Shown in pieces: positions 34,285-42,235 of a DNA stretch of 64,000 bases. Position 1 is the first letter of the stretch. Each line of letters starts with the position of its first letter. The notes below the pieces were generated by a model. That model made no database searches and was not told the origin of the DNA. It saw only the letters and a program-made list of their open reading frames with translations. Source of the DNA: Dryocola clanedunensis (lineage in GTDB: Bacteria > Pseudomonadota > Gammaproteobacteria > Enterobacterales > Enterobacteriaceae). The stretch lies in the NCBI RefSeq assembly GCF_025215155.1, contig NZ_JALHAM010000120.1, one strand, 5' to 3'. Both the position numbers and the translations under genes were made by a program.

Positions 34285-36441
34285 TTAAGCGCTGGCTTCC
34301 ACCGCCTGCCGCAGCCGCGCCTTCATCTCGCTGTAGGTCGTCTGCGCGTAGCGTTCGGCCCACTGCTGGTCGGCAATACCGCTGACGTTAACCGCGCAGT
34401 ATTTGGTTTCCGGGGTTTTGGATACCGGATCCAGGTTGTCCTGCGTCAGCTCGTTGCAGGCGCCAATCCACCACTGATAGGTCATATACACCGAGCCTTT
34501 GTTGATGCGCTCGTTGACGTCCGCCCGGCTGATAACCTTGCCGCGGCGCGAGCTGACCCACACCAGCTGCTGGTTTTTGATGCCCAGCCGTGTCGCGTCT
34601 TCCGGGTGCATCTGCACGAAGCCGGGCTCGTCGGCCAGGGTTTGCAGGGCGGCGCAGTTGCCGGTCATCGAACGGCAGGAGTAATGGCCCACTTCGCGTA
34701 CGGTACAGAGCACCAGCGGGTAGTCCGCATCCGGCACTTCCGCAGGCGCGCGCCACGGCGCGGCGAACAGCTGGCCTTTGCCGGTTGGGGTGTCGAACCT
34801 GCTGTCTTTGTAGAGATAAGGCGTGCCGGGATGGTTGAGCGTCGGGCACGGCCACTGCACGTGGCCCATGTCGCCCATTTTTTCGTAGGTGACGCCGTAG
34901 AACAGCGGGCACAGCTCGCGCATCTCGTCCCAGACTTGCTGGTTGCTGTCGTAGTGCATCGGGTAGCCCATTTCGCTGGCGATCAGGCTGATGATTTCCC
35001 AGTCGCGCTTAACGTTGTACTTCGGCTCGATGGCTTTCTCAAAACGCTGGAAGCCACGGTCGGCACAGGTAAAGACGCCGCCGTGCTCGCCCCAGGAGGT
35101 GGCGGGAAGCAGCACATCGGCGACTTCGGCGGTTTTGGTCATAAAAATGTCCTGCACCACCACGAAGTCGAGCGCCTCGAAGCCGCTGCGCACCAGGCCA
35201 AGGTCCGCTTCCGTCTGCAGCGGATCTTCACCCATGATGTAATAGGCTTTGATTTTGCCTTCCAGCGCCAGGTGCGGCACTTCGGTGATGCGTACGCCGA
35301 CCTTGTCGTCCATATCGTCCGCGTTGATGCCCCAGGCCTGGGCAAATTTTGCGCGAACCTGCGGGTCCACTACGTCCTGATAGCCGGGGAACTGGTTGGG
35401 CAGCACCCCCATATCACAGGCACCCTGCACGTTGTTCTGTCCGCGAACCGGGCCGACGCCGACGTTTTCACGGCCCAGGTTGCCGGTCAGCAGCGCGAGG
35501 CTGGACAGCCCTTTCACCACGTCCACCGCCTGGCCAAACTGGGTGACGCCCATGCCCCACATGATGGTGGCGGAAGGCGCGGCGGCAAAGGTGCGCATTG
35601 CCTGACGCACCTGCTGTGCGGGCACGCCGGTCAGATGCTCAACGTCCTCAGGCGCGTAGCCTTTAACGATCTCGCGGTAGGCATCCAGCCCTTCGGTATG
35701 TTTCGCAACATACTCTTTATCGTAGAGATTCTCTTCCAGCAGCACGTGAGCAAAGGCGTTAACCAGCGCCATATTGCAGCCGTTTTTCAGCTGTAGATGC
35801 TGATCGGCGATACGGGCGGTTTCGATGCGGCGAGGATCGCAGACGATAATCTTAGCGCCGTTTTCTTTCGCTTTAAGGACTCTTCGCGCCACGATCGGGT
35901 GTGAATCGGCGCAGTTGTAGCCAAATACCAGCAGGCACTTCGACTTTTCGATGTCGCCGATGGCGTTGCTCATCGCGCCGTTACCCAGCGTCTCCTGCAA
36001 ACCTGCTACGGATGGCCCATGACACACGCGGGCGCAGCAATCCACGTTATTGGTATGGAGCACGCCGCGAGCGAATTTCTGCATCACGTAGTTGGTTTCA
36101 TTGCCCGTCCCGCGAGACGACCCGGTGGTCATGATGGCGCGCGGGCCGTGCTGCTCTTTGATGGCCTTCAGGCGCTTAGCGGTGTAGCTAATCGCCTCCT
36201 CCCAGCTCACCGGCTGTAACTTGCCGCCTTTTTCATAGCGGATCATCGGCTGGGTCAGGCGCGGAGTCAGCAGCTTAGTGTCGTTCAGGAAATCCCAACC
36301 GTAATAGCCCTTCAGGCAGAGTTCGTTCTGGTTGGTGACGCCACTGGCGGCCTCGGCGCGAACAATTTTGTTTTTATCGACAACGAGTTTGAGCTTGCAG
36401 CCCGCGCCGCAGTATGGGCAGACGCTGGTAATTTTTTTCAT
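34285..36441 (-). CDS. fdhF: Formate dehydrogenase H with cysteine at the selenocysteine position
   Basis: A 718-residue molybdopterin enzyme of the E. coli FDH-H family (715 residues), the formate-oxidising part of formate hydrogenlyase. The N-terminal CPYCGAGC with a later Cys in LCLKGYYGWDF binds a 4Fe-4S cluster, and the adjacent Lys44 links it to the cofactor. The active-site segment reads CCARVCHGPSVAG: residue 140 is encoded by TGT (36022-36024), whereas E. coli has UGA (selenocysteine). His141 and the conserved Arg in VRGQNNVQGACDMG are kept. The frame is intact from ATG to stop with no in-frame TGA. The gene lies 36 nt after hydN and before hypF. A Cys variant should work without selenium but is expected to turn over more slowly. 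Confidence 0.96.
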   Translation of the reverse strand: MKKITSVCPYCGAGCKLKLVVDKNKIVRAEAASGVTNQNELCLKGYYGWDFLNDTKLLTPRLTQPMIRYEKGGKLQPVSWEEAISYTAKRLKAIKEQHGPRAIMTTGSSRGTGNETNYVMQKFARGVLHTNNVDCCARVCHGPSVAGLQETLGNGAMSNAIGDIEKSKCLLVFGYNCADSHPIVARRVLKAKENGAKIIVCDPRRIETARIADQHLQLKNGCNMALVNAFAHVLLEENLYDKEYVAKHTEGLDAYREIVKGYAPEDVEHLTGVPAQQVRQAMRTFAAAPSATIMWGMGVTQFGQAVDVVKGLSSLALLTGNLGRENVGVGPVRGQNNVQGACDMGVLPNQFPGYQDVVDPQVRAKFAQAWGINADDMDDKVGVRITEVPHLALEGKIKAYYIMGEDPLQTEADLGLVRSGFEALDFVVVQDIFMTKTAEVADVLLPATSWGEHGGVFTCADRGFQRFEKAIEPKYNVKRDWEIISLIASEMGYPMHYDSNQQVWDEMRELCPLFYGVTYEKMGDMGHVQWPCPTLNHPGTPYLYKDSRFDTPTGKGQLFAAPWRAPAEVPDADYPLVLCTVREVGHYSCRSMTGNCAALQTLADEPGFVQMHPEDATRLGIKNQQLVWVSSRRGKVISRADVNERINKGSVYMTYQWWIGACNELTQDNLDPVSKTPETKYCAVNVSGIADQQWAERYAQTTYSEMKARLRQAVEASA

Positions 36442-36477
36442 CAGTAACAGACCTGTTAAAAGTTGAAATACCGGAGA

Positions 36478-37023
36478 TTAGAAAATCATGGATGCGCTGG
36501 CATCAAGCGCGGCGCGACGACGCTTTTCAGCGCTCATCTGCTCAAGCTTGTTGCGGTCAACGCAGATAATGGCGTTGGTCGGACAGGCCGCGATGCAGGC
36601 CGGGCCGGTTTCCTGGTGGTGGCAGAGATCGCACTTGTTGGCCTCGGCTTTTTCGGCCATCACGTTCAGGCCCGCGCCGCTGTTGCGAATGACCGGACGC
36701 ACGACGACTTCCATCGCGCCATAGGGGCAGGCGACGACACATGTTTTGCAGCCGATGCAGCGTTCCTGCATCACGTTCACAAAACCATGCTCGCGGCTGA
36801 TGGCCCCGTTAGGACAGACGTTGGCGCAGGGCGCGTCCTCACACTGGCGGCACATCATGGCGGTAGAAACGTTCACGCCCTTAATGACGTGAATGCGCGG
36901 CTGGAAGGCCTGCGGCGTTAAGGTCGCGCAATCCTGATCCTGCTGGTGGGACACGACGCAGGCTACTTCGCAGGTGCGGCAGCCAATACATTTGCTCGAA
37001 TCGGTAATGATGAAGCGGTTCAT
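36478..37023 (-). CDS. hydN: HydN, 4Fe-4S electron-transfer protein
   Basis: A 181-residue ferredoxin-like protein matching E. coli HydN (175 residues). The ATG at 37023 (MNRFII) follows GGGAG with a 6-nt spacer; a GTG just upstream is less likely. Four clusters of cysteines fit four 4Fe-4S centres: CIGCRTCEVAC, CRQCEDAPCANVC, CIGCKTCVVAC and CDLC...CIAAC. HydN is thought to pass electrons between FDH-H and hydrogenase or other partners and is needed for full FDH-H activity. It is the first gene of the hydN-fdhF-hypF unit, behind a sigma-54-type promoter and FhlA-like boxes. The C-terminus (ASMIF) is a few residues longer than in E. coli. Confidence 0.95.
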   Translation of the reverse strand: MNRFIITDSSKCIGCRTCEVACVVSHQQDQDCATLTPQAFQPRIHVIKGVNVSTAMMCRQCEDAPCANVCPNGAISREHGFVNVMQERCIGCKTCVVACPYGAMEVVVRPVIRNSGAGLNVMAEKAEANKCDLCHHQETGPACIAACPTNAIICVDRNKLEQMSAEKRRRAALDASASMIF

Positions 37024-37063
37024 CACAAGCTCCCGGATGGGTTAATGATTGTCGCCTTTGCTA

Positions 37064-37079
37064 TACATAAAGCGTGCCA
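37064..37079 (-). promoter_or_regulatory. Sigma-54 promoter upstream of hydN
   Basis: Minus-strand TGGCACGCTTTATGTA: the -24 TGGCAC is perfect and the -12 element is TGT rather than TGC. It lies 41 nt before the hydN start. Palindromes fitting an FhlA enhancer lie 56-97 bp upstream. Confidence 0.6.
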
Positions 37080-37134
37080 GGTTTTAATTAGCTGTTATTT
37101 AAAGGTTTTTATTGGGACAGGCATAAGAGGACAG

Positions 37135-37176
37135 TGACATCGACACTTATGACGATGTCATTTTGCGGAAATGACA
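37135..37176 (-). promoter_or_regulatory. FhlA upstream activating sequence for hydN-fdhF-hypF
   Basis: Two overlapping perfect inverted repeats: TGACATCG (37135-37142) with CGATGTCA (37153-37160), and TGTCATTT (37156-37163) with AAATGACA (37169-37176). The second resembles the reported FhlA box CATTTCGTACGAAATG. The 9-mer ATGTCATTT recurs in the hycA-hypA region at 45287-45295. Confidence 0.65.
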
Positions 37177-37186
37177 GGGGTTAATT

Positions 37187-37240
37187 GTCGGATGACACTT
37201 CGTTTTTCCGACCTACAACTCGTGCGAAGCGTCATCCACC
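37187..37240. repeat. Degenerate REP pair between hycI and the hydN promoter
   Basis: Unit 1 (37187-37216) has arms GTCGGATGACAC / TTTTTCCGAC. Unit 2 (37221-37240) keeps only the right arm, GCGTCATCCACC. It ends 16 bp after the hycI stop and may end the hyc transcript. Confidence 0.7.
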
Positions 37241-37256
37241 GGTTAGCCACAAAAAA

Positions 37257-37730
37257 TCAAACGAATACCGGGACTTCCAGCCTTTCGAATCCGCCTTCGC
37301 CCTGCCAGTTTGCCAGGCGCTGGTAGACCGTATTCACGGCCTCTTTTACCGCGTCGGTCATCGGGTAGTAGAAGCCGACGATATCCGGCTGAATGCCCAG
37401 GAAGATCACCTCGCCGATGTCATCCTTCAGCTGATCGACCAGGTAGTTCAGCGGCATGTTGTGGGTGGTCATCATGAACATCTCGGCGATATCGTCCGGG
37501 TTGACGAGGCGGATTTCTCCGGGATTCAGCCCCATGTCCGTGGCGTCGACGATCAGCAGGCGCTGCGGGCGCAGTTCCCGGATTGCCACCACGTCATTTT
37601 CCGGCGCGGTGCCGCCGTCGATAACCACCCAGTCGCCCTGCGGCGTAGCCTGGCACAGCTCCGCCAGCAGCGGGCCCGCGCCGTCGTCGCCCATCATGCT
37701 GTTGCCGACACAAAGTAAAACATTAGTCAT
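37257..37730 (-). CDS. hycI: Hydrogenase 3 maturation endopeptidase HycI
   Basis: A 157-residue protein close to E. coli HycI (156). After nickel insertion HycI cuts the C-terminal extension off the hydrogenase 3 large subunit HycE. The conserved acidic and His residues that recognise the bound nickel are visible: GNSMMGDDGAGP (Asp16), IVDATDMG (Asp62) and TTHNMPL (His near residue 90). It is the last gene of the hyc operon and overlaps hycH by 8 nt. The matching HycE substrate, with an intact extension, is in the same operon. Confidence 0.96.
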   Translation of the reverse strand: MTNVLLCVGNSMMGDDGAGPLLAELCQATPQGDWVVIDGGTAPENDVVAIRELRPQRLLIVDATDMGLNPGEIRLVNPDDIAEMFMMTTHNMPLNYLVDQLKDDIGEVIFLGIQPDIVGFYYPMTDAVKEAVNTVYQRLANWQGEGGFERLEVPVFV

Positions 37731-38133
37731 AACGCCTCCGGACCATCAGGTAGATGGCGGGTTCAAGTTGAATGGCCTGCAGCATATCGAGCAGCGCCTG
37801 GCTCCAGCGCTGCTGCGCCGGAGTCTGGGTGGGCTTCGCCGCGTCTAAGGCTCTGGCAAGTAAAACGACGTGGCTTTGATCGATAACGATTTCGCCATAG
37901 CGCGGCACGCCTTCCATTTTCCGCCGCGCTTCGCCGCCCTCTTCGAGCGTGGCAATCCACGCCCGGTAGTCGTCAAACGGGCAGACCAGGTTCTCTTTCA
38001 GGCAGTCGATGACGCCCAGATGGTGGCCAATGGCCAGGCTGTAATAGACCACCTGCTGCGCGTCGGCCGGGGTGTTGTCGTTCTCATCGACAAACTTGCG
38101 GCTAAGCTGGCAGAACACCACCGATTCGCTCAT
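37723..38133 (-). CDS. hycH: Formate hydrogenlyase assembly protein HycH
   Basis: A 136-residue protein with exactly the E. coli HycH length. The ATG at 38133 overlaps the hycG stop as TGATG; a longer open frame upstream is not conserved. HycH is a small soluble factor needed to assemble hydrogenase 3, thought to act on the HycE precursor, and is not part of the final complex. It has no known catalytic motif. It lies between hycG and hycI with overlaps on both sides, showing tight translational coupling. Confidence 0.94.
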   Translation of the reverse strand: MSESVVFCQLSRKFVDENDNTPADAQQVVYYSLAIGHHLGVIDCLKENLVCPFDDYRAWIATLEEGGEARRKMEGVPRYGEIVIDQSHVVLLARALDAAKPTQTPAQQRWSQALLDMLQAIQLEPAIYLMVRRRYD

Positions 38134-38897
38134 CACGCGCGCTCCTGCTGCACCAGGCTTTCCAGATTCGCGACAATCTCGTTGAGGCGCGGGTCGGCCT
38201 CTTTCGCCAGCCACTGCTGCACGGCGTCGCCGCCTGCGGTGAGGTTGTTCATGTAGCTGTCGGCAATCTGGCGGCCATAGCGGTAGCCCGCCAGACGACG
38301 CGCTTCGCGGTCGATGCGCACGCGCAGCGGCTGAACCATATCGGGATGCAGGATCTGCGCGGGCTGCGCGTCGAGCTCGCTGGCGTCGCGGGCGTGGATT
38401 TTTTGCTCCAGCAGGCCTAGCGCCATCGCAAAGCCGTACAGCGTTGCGGCAGGCGTCGGCGGGCAGCCCGGAATATAAACATCCACCGGTACGATTTTGT
38501 CGGTGCCTCCCCAGACGCAGTACAGGTCGTGGAAGATGCCGCCGCTGTTTCCGCAGGCACCGTAAGAGATGCAGATTTTCGGGTCTGGCGCGGATTCCCA
38601 GGCGCGCAGCGCAGGGGAGCGCATGGCGCGGGTCACGGCCCCGGTGAACAGCAGAATATCCGCGTGGCGAGGTGACGGAACCACTTTGATTCCGAAACGT
38701 TCTGCGTCGAACAGCGGCGAAAGTGTAGCGAAAATTTCGATTTCGCAGCCGTTGCAGCCGCCGCAGTCCACGCGATAAACATACGCAGAGCGTTTGATTT
38801 TTTTCAGCAGCGACGCCTTCATGTTGGCGATGGATTCGTCCACCGTCATCGGCACCGGCATGCCGTTGTGGTCGCGCGGGCCTAATAAATTGCTCAT
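38133..38897 (-). CDS. hycG: Hydrogenase 3 small subunit HycG
   Basis: A 254-residue protein, near E. coli HycG (255). It is the NuoB/PSST-like small subunit that holds the 4Fe-4S cluster next to the NiFe site. Cluster ligands are visible in DCGGCNGCEIEI (about residues 45-56), SYGACGNSGG (about residues 131-140) and DVYIPGCPPTP (about residues 158-168). It sits on the cytoplasmic face of the membrane arm. Its start overlaps the hycF stop by 1 nt (TAATG), and its stop overlaps the hycH start. Confidence 0.97.
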   Translation of the reverse strand: MSNLLGPRDHNGMPVPMTVDESIANMKASLLKKIKRSAYVYRVDCGGCNGCEIEIFATLSPLFDAERFGIKVVPSPRHADILLFTGAVTRAMRSPALRAWESAPDPKICISYGACGNSGGIFHDLYCVWGGTDKIVPVDVYIPGCPPTPAATLYGFAMALGLLEQKIHARDASELDAQPAQILHPDMVQPLRVRIDREARRLAGYRYGRQIADSYMNNLTAGGDAVQQWLAKEADPRLNEIVANLESLVQQERA

Positions 38898-39439
38898 TAG
38901 CTGGCCTCTCTCATCTGGCGGCTAAAGTTAATCTGATCTGCCGACACCAGGCTTTGCTGGCGTTTGCACTCCGGGCAGGTTTCAAACGAGGCGCGGTGCA
39001 CTTCGGCACGTTCGTCACCGTTGTGCTTAAGCAGCGCGATGGCGTAATCGATCTCTTTTTGCACCGCGTACGGCCTGCCGCATTCCCGGCAGTTGCAGAT
39101 GTCGAAACGCGCCTGCTGCAGGAAATCTGCTTTGTTCCACACCGCCAGCTCGTACTGCTGGGAAAGGGTGATGGCGGCGGTCGGGCAGACCTCTTCGCAG
39201 CGGGCGCAGAAGATGCAGCGCCCGAGGTTGAAGCTCCACGCAAGCTGTCCGTTAAGCAGATCGGTTTCCACGCTCAGGGCGTTAGACGGGCAGGCGTTAA
39301 CGCACGCTGCGCAGCCGATGCACTGCTGCGGGTTGTGCTCCGGCTTGCCGCGAAAATTCGCATCCACGGCAACGGGTTGCAGCGGGTAAGACTCGGTGGC
39401 CACGCCGCCTTTAATGGCTTTTTTGATGAACTTAAACAT
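38897..39439 (-). CDS. hycF: Formate hydrogenlyase iron-sulfur subunit HycF
   Basis: A 180-residue NuoI-like protein equal in length to E. coli HycF. The ATG at 39439 (MFKFIKKAIKGG) is the conserved start. Two ferredoxin motifs carry the 4Fe-4S clusters: CIGCAACVNACP (about residues 40-51) and CIFCARCEEVCP (about residues 75-86). A further Cys group (CNCREC and CPEC) toward the C-terminus is typical of HycF and may hold a metal. It links electron flow from HycB to the hydrogenase. A REP pair separates it from hycE. Confidence 0.96.
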   Translation of the reverse strand: MFKFIKKAIKGGVATESYPLQPVAVDANFRGKPEHNPQQCIGCAACVNACPSNALSVETDLLNGQLAWSFNLGRCIFCARCEEVCPTAAITLSQQYELAVWNKADFLQQARFDICNCRECGRPYAVQKEIDYAIALLKHNGDERAEVHRASFETCPECKRQQSLVSADQINFSRQMREAS

Positions 39440-39475
39440 GGACGTTCCTTGGTTGTGCCTTTCACCTTTTGTCGT

Positions 39476-39549
39476 GTCGGATGGCGCAACGCTTATCCGA
39501 CCTACGTTCCGGCTGTTTTGTAGGTCGGGTAAGCACCGCGCCACCCGAC
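39476..39549. repeat. REP/BIME pair inside the hyc operon, between hycE and hycF
   Basis: Unit 1 (39476-39505) has arms GTCGGATGGCGC / CGCTTATCCGAC. Unit 2 (39520-39549) has GTAGGTCGGGTAAGC / GCGCCACCCGAC. It occupies most of the 135-bp gap inside an operon whose other genes overlap or nearly touch. Confidence 0.88.
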
Positions 39550-39574
39550 AAAAAAGGGTGAGAAGGCAGCAAAA

Positions 39575-41284
39575 TCATTTCAGCGGCGAATTGGTGCGTT
39601 CAATGCTGTAGCGCTCCAGCTCTTTGTACGGCACCACCTGGGTTTTGCGCTTGCGCACGTCCACCACCGTCATGCGGTCGGTGCAGGAGTAGCAAGGGTC
39701 GAGGCTGCCGATGATCAGCGGCGCGTCCGAAACGGTATTGCCGCGCAGCATGTAGCGCAGGGTCGGCCAGTTGGCGTAGGTTGCCGCACGGCAGCGCCAG
39801 CGGTAGAGCTTCTGGTTGTCGCCGGTCATGCTCCAGTGGATATCGTCGCCGCGCGGCGCCTCGGAGAAGCCCAGCGCAAAGCGGTTTGGAATATACGTGA
39901 AGCCATCTACGGCAAGCGGGCCGCCCGGCAGGTTATCCAGCCCGAAGTCGATCATGTTCAGCGCGGTGTACACCTCGTTGATGCGTACCTTCAGGCGGGA
40001 CAGCACGTCGCAGCCGTCCAGGCTGTGCACTTCCATCGGCAGCAGGCCGTAGCCCACAAACGGGTGGTCGGCGCGGGTGTCGCGGGCGTGGCCGCTGGCG
40101 CGCACCATCGGGCCTACGTTGCTGAAGTCTCGGGCAATCTGCGGGTCGAGGCGGCCAATGCCTACGGTACGCTGCTCGATGTTTGGCGTGCTGAGCAGAA
40201 TATCCACCAGATCTTTCACTTCCCGGCGCATCTGCTGGGCGAGCTGGCGGGTCTGGATCATGTCGTCCTTGAGCAGATCGCGGCGAATCCCGCCGATCAG
40301 GTTCAGGCCGTAGGTTTTACGCGCGCCGGTGAGGATCTCTGCCATCTTCATCGACATCTCGCGCACGCGGAAGAACTGCATAAAGCCGGAGTCGAAGCCG
40401 ACGAAGTGGCAGGCGAGGCCGAGGTTCAGCAGATGGCTGTGCAGCCGCTCCACCTCCAGCAGAATGGCGCGGATCATCTGGGCGCGTTCAGGCACCACGA
40501 TACCCATCGCGTTTTCTACCGACGTGGTGTACGCCGTGCTGTGGGCGAAGCCGCAGATGCCGCACACGCGGTCGGACAGGAAGGTGACTTCGTTATAACC
40601 CATGCGGGTTTCCGCCAGTTTTTCCATGCCGCGATGGACGTAGAACAGGCGGTAGTCGGCGTCGATGATGTTCTCGCCGTCGACGAACAGGCGGAAGTGG
40701 CCCGGTTCGTCAGAAGTGACGTGCAGCGGGCCAATCGGCACCACGTTGTTCTTTTTGCTGCCCAGCTCGTTGATGAACTCGTAGGTTTCCTGGTCCGTGG
40801 TCGGGGCCGGGCGCTGGCGGTAGTCCATGCTGTCTTTGCGCAGCGGATAGAGATCGTCCGGCCAGTCGTCCGGCAGCACCAGACGGCGCTCGTCCGGCAG
40901 GCCTACGGGCTGCAGGCCATACATGTCGCGCACTTCGCGTTCGCCCCAAACGGCAGCCGGCACGCGCGGCGTCACGGACGGGAACTCCGGCTTATCGGCA
41001 TCCACTTCCACACGCACGGTGATCCAGCACTTCACGCCGGATTCCATCGACAGCACGTAGTAAACCGCATAGTTGCCGCACAGTTGACGTTCGTCGTTGC
41101 CGAACAGCACCGAGAGCCAGCCGCCCTGGTTGTAATAGAGCCACTCCACCACTTCCGGCAGCATATTCAGCTTCACGGTGACGGTAATTTGGTCTTTGGT
41201 CTGCCACGCTTCGTCGACAACCGCGTGCGGGAACTGCCTGTGCAGCGCGGCGAGATAATGTTGGCCAATCTTTTCTTCAGACAT
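39575..41284 (-). CDS. hycE: Hydrogenase 3 large subunit HycE
   Basis: A 569-residue protein, identical in length to E. coli HycE. The N-terminal third is a NuoC-like domain and the rest is the NuoD-like NiFe catalytic subunit. The nickel ligands are in RVCGICG (about residues 239-245, Cys241 and Cys244) and DPCYSC (Cys531 and Cys534). HycI cuts after CTDR, and the following MTVVDVRKRK... extension of 32 residues is intact. It reduces protons to H2 using electrons from formate. It starts 15 nt after hycD. Confidence 0.98.
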   Translation of the reverse strand: MSEEKIGQHYLAALHRQFPHAVVDEAWQTKDQITVTVKLNMLPEVVEWLYYNQGGWLSVLFGNDERQLCGNYAVYYVLSMESGVKCWITVRVEVDADKPEFPSVTPRVPAAVWGEREVRDMYGLQPVGLPDERRLVLPDDWPDDLYPLRKDSMDYRQRPAPTTDQETYEFINELGSKKNNVVPIGPLHVTSDEPGHFRLFVDGENIIDADYRLFYVHRGMEKLAETRMGYNEVTFLSDRVCGICGFAHSTAYTTSVENAMGIVVPERAQMIRAILLEVERLHSHLLNLGLACHFVGFDSGFMQFFRVREMSMKMAEILTGARKTYGLNLIGGIRRDLLKDDMIQTRQLAQQMRREVKDLVDILLSTPNIEQRTVGIGRLDPQIARDFSNVGPMVRASGHARDTRADHPFVGYGLLPMEVHSLDGCDVLSRLKVRINEVYTALNMIDFGLDNLPGGPLAVDGFTYIPNRFALGFSEAPRGDDIHWSMTGDNQKLYRWRCRAATYANWPTLRYMLRGNTVSDAPLIIGSLDPCYSCTDRMTVVDVRKRKTQVVPYKELERYSIERTNSPLK

Positions 41285-41299
41285 GTGAAATTCTCTTAA

Positions 41300-42226
41300 T
41301 CACGCCGCCAGCAAGGAGACGAAGGCTAAAAAGGCAAAGCCAAAACCGGCCCAGGTAATGCGCGAGGTTTCCAGCATGCGCAGGCGCGCCATGCTGTTTT
41401 CGAACAGTGCGATAATCAAAACGCCCGCCGCCAGCTTCACCGCCGCCAGCACCAGCGCGATCGCAAGACCGCCCCAGCTAAAGGTGCTCATCTGGCCCCA
41501 CGGCAGGAACACGCCGACGAACATTTGCAGCACCACGAGCTGTTTGAGGGAGATACCCCACTTCAGCACCGCAAAACCGGCGCCGCTGTACTCGGTCAAT
41601 GGGCCTTCCTGCAGCTCCTGCTCCGCTTCGGCCAGGTCAAACGGCAGTTTGCCCATTTCGATAAAGGTGGCGAAGGCGCAGGCCGCAGTGGCCAGCACCA
41701 GCGTCAGGCTTTGCGCGATGGGCCAGTGGTAAATCGTCGAGGCGATATTGCTGATGTGGGTGCTGCCCGCCACCTGTGCCGCGACCCACAGGCCGAGCAG
41801 CAGAATCGGCTCGACCAGCACGCCCAGCATTGCTTCACGGCTTGCGCCGATGGCAGTGAACGGGCTGCCGGTATCCAGCCCGGCAATGGCGAAGAAGAAG
41901 CGGGCGATGGCGAACAGGTAGATAAGCGTAATGAGATCGCCCAGCGCGGGCAGCGGCGACCAGATGGTCACTACCGGCAGCGCGGTGGCGATGCTCAGCA
42001 TGACGCCCACCATCACAAATGGCATCAGGCGGAACACCCAACCGGAGGCGGCGGGGGCGACGCTTTGGCGGCCAAACAGCTTGAACAGATCGCGGTATTC
42101 CTGAAGCACGCCAGGCCCGCGGCGGTTATGCATGCGGGCGCGGGCGACGCGGGTGATACCGGACAGCAGCGGCGCAACGGCAAACAGCACCAGCGCCTGA
42201 ATTAACGGAAAGAAAAGAGTAGTCAT
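41300..42226 (-). CDS. hycD: Formate hydrogenlyase membrane subunit HycD
   Basis: A 308-residue inner-membrane protein, near E. coli HycD (307). It is the NuoH-like subunit that anchors the hydrogenase arm. About eight helices are predicted. Conserved acidic loops are visible: RRGPGVLQEYRDLFKLFGRQ (about residues 35-54) and KLPFDLAEAEQELQEG (about residues 193-208). It may help couple hydrogen production to ion movement, which is still debated. It starts 9 nt after hycC. Confidence 0.97.
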   Translation of the reverse strand: MTTLFFPLIQALVLFAVAPLLSGITRVARARMHNRRGPGVLQEYRDLFKLFGRQSVAPAASGWVFRLMPFVMVGVMLSIATALPVVTIWSPLPALGDLITLIYLFAIARFFFAIAGLDTGSPFTAIGASREAMLGVLVEPILLLGLWVAAQVAGSTHISNIASTIYHWPIAQSLTLVLATAACAFATFIEMGKLPFDLAEAEQELQEGPLTEYSGAGFAVLKWGISLKQLVVLQMFVGVFLPWGQMSTFSWGGLAIALVLAAVKLAAGVLIIALFENSMARLRMLETSRITWAGFGFAFLAFVSLLAA

Positions 42227-42235
42227 CTGAGCTCC

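Noticed and set aside
34606..35796. A 396-codon frame antisense to fdhF.
   Set aside because: Shadow of fdhF; His/Arg/Gly-rich translation typical of reverse frames, with no domain.
36442..36477. A separate sigma-54 promoter directly before fdhF.
   Set aside because: The 36-bp gap has no GG-N10-GC pattern; the unit is better explained by the promoter before hydN.
39836..41299. A 487-codon open frame antisense to hycE.
   Set aside because: It mirrors hycE, a full-length match to a known protein. Long antisense frames are common opposite GC-rich genes, and its product has no recognisable domain.
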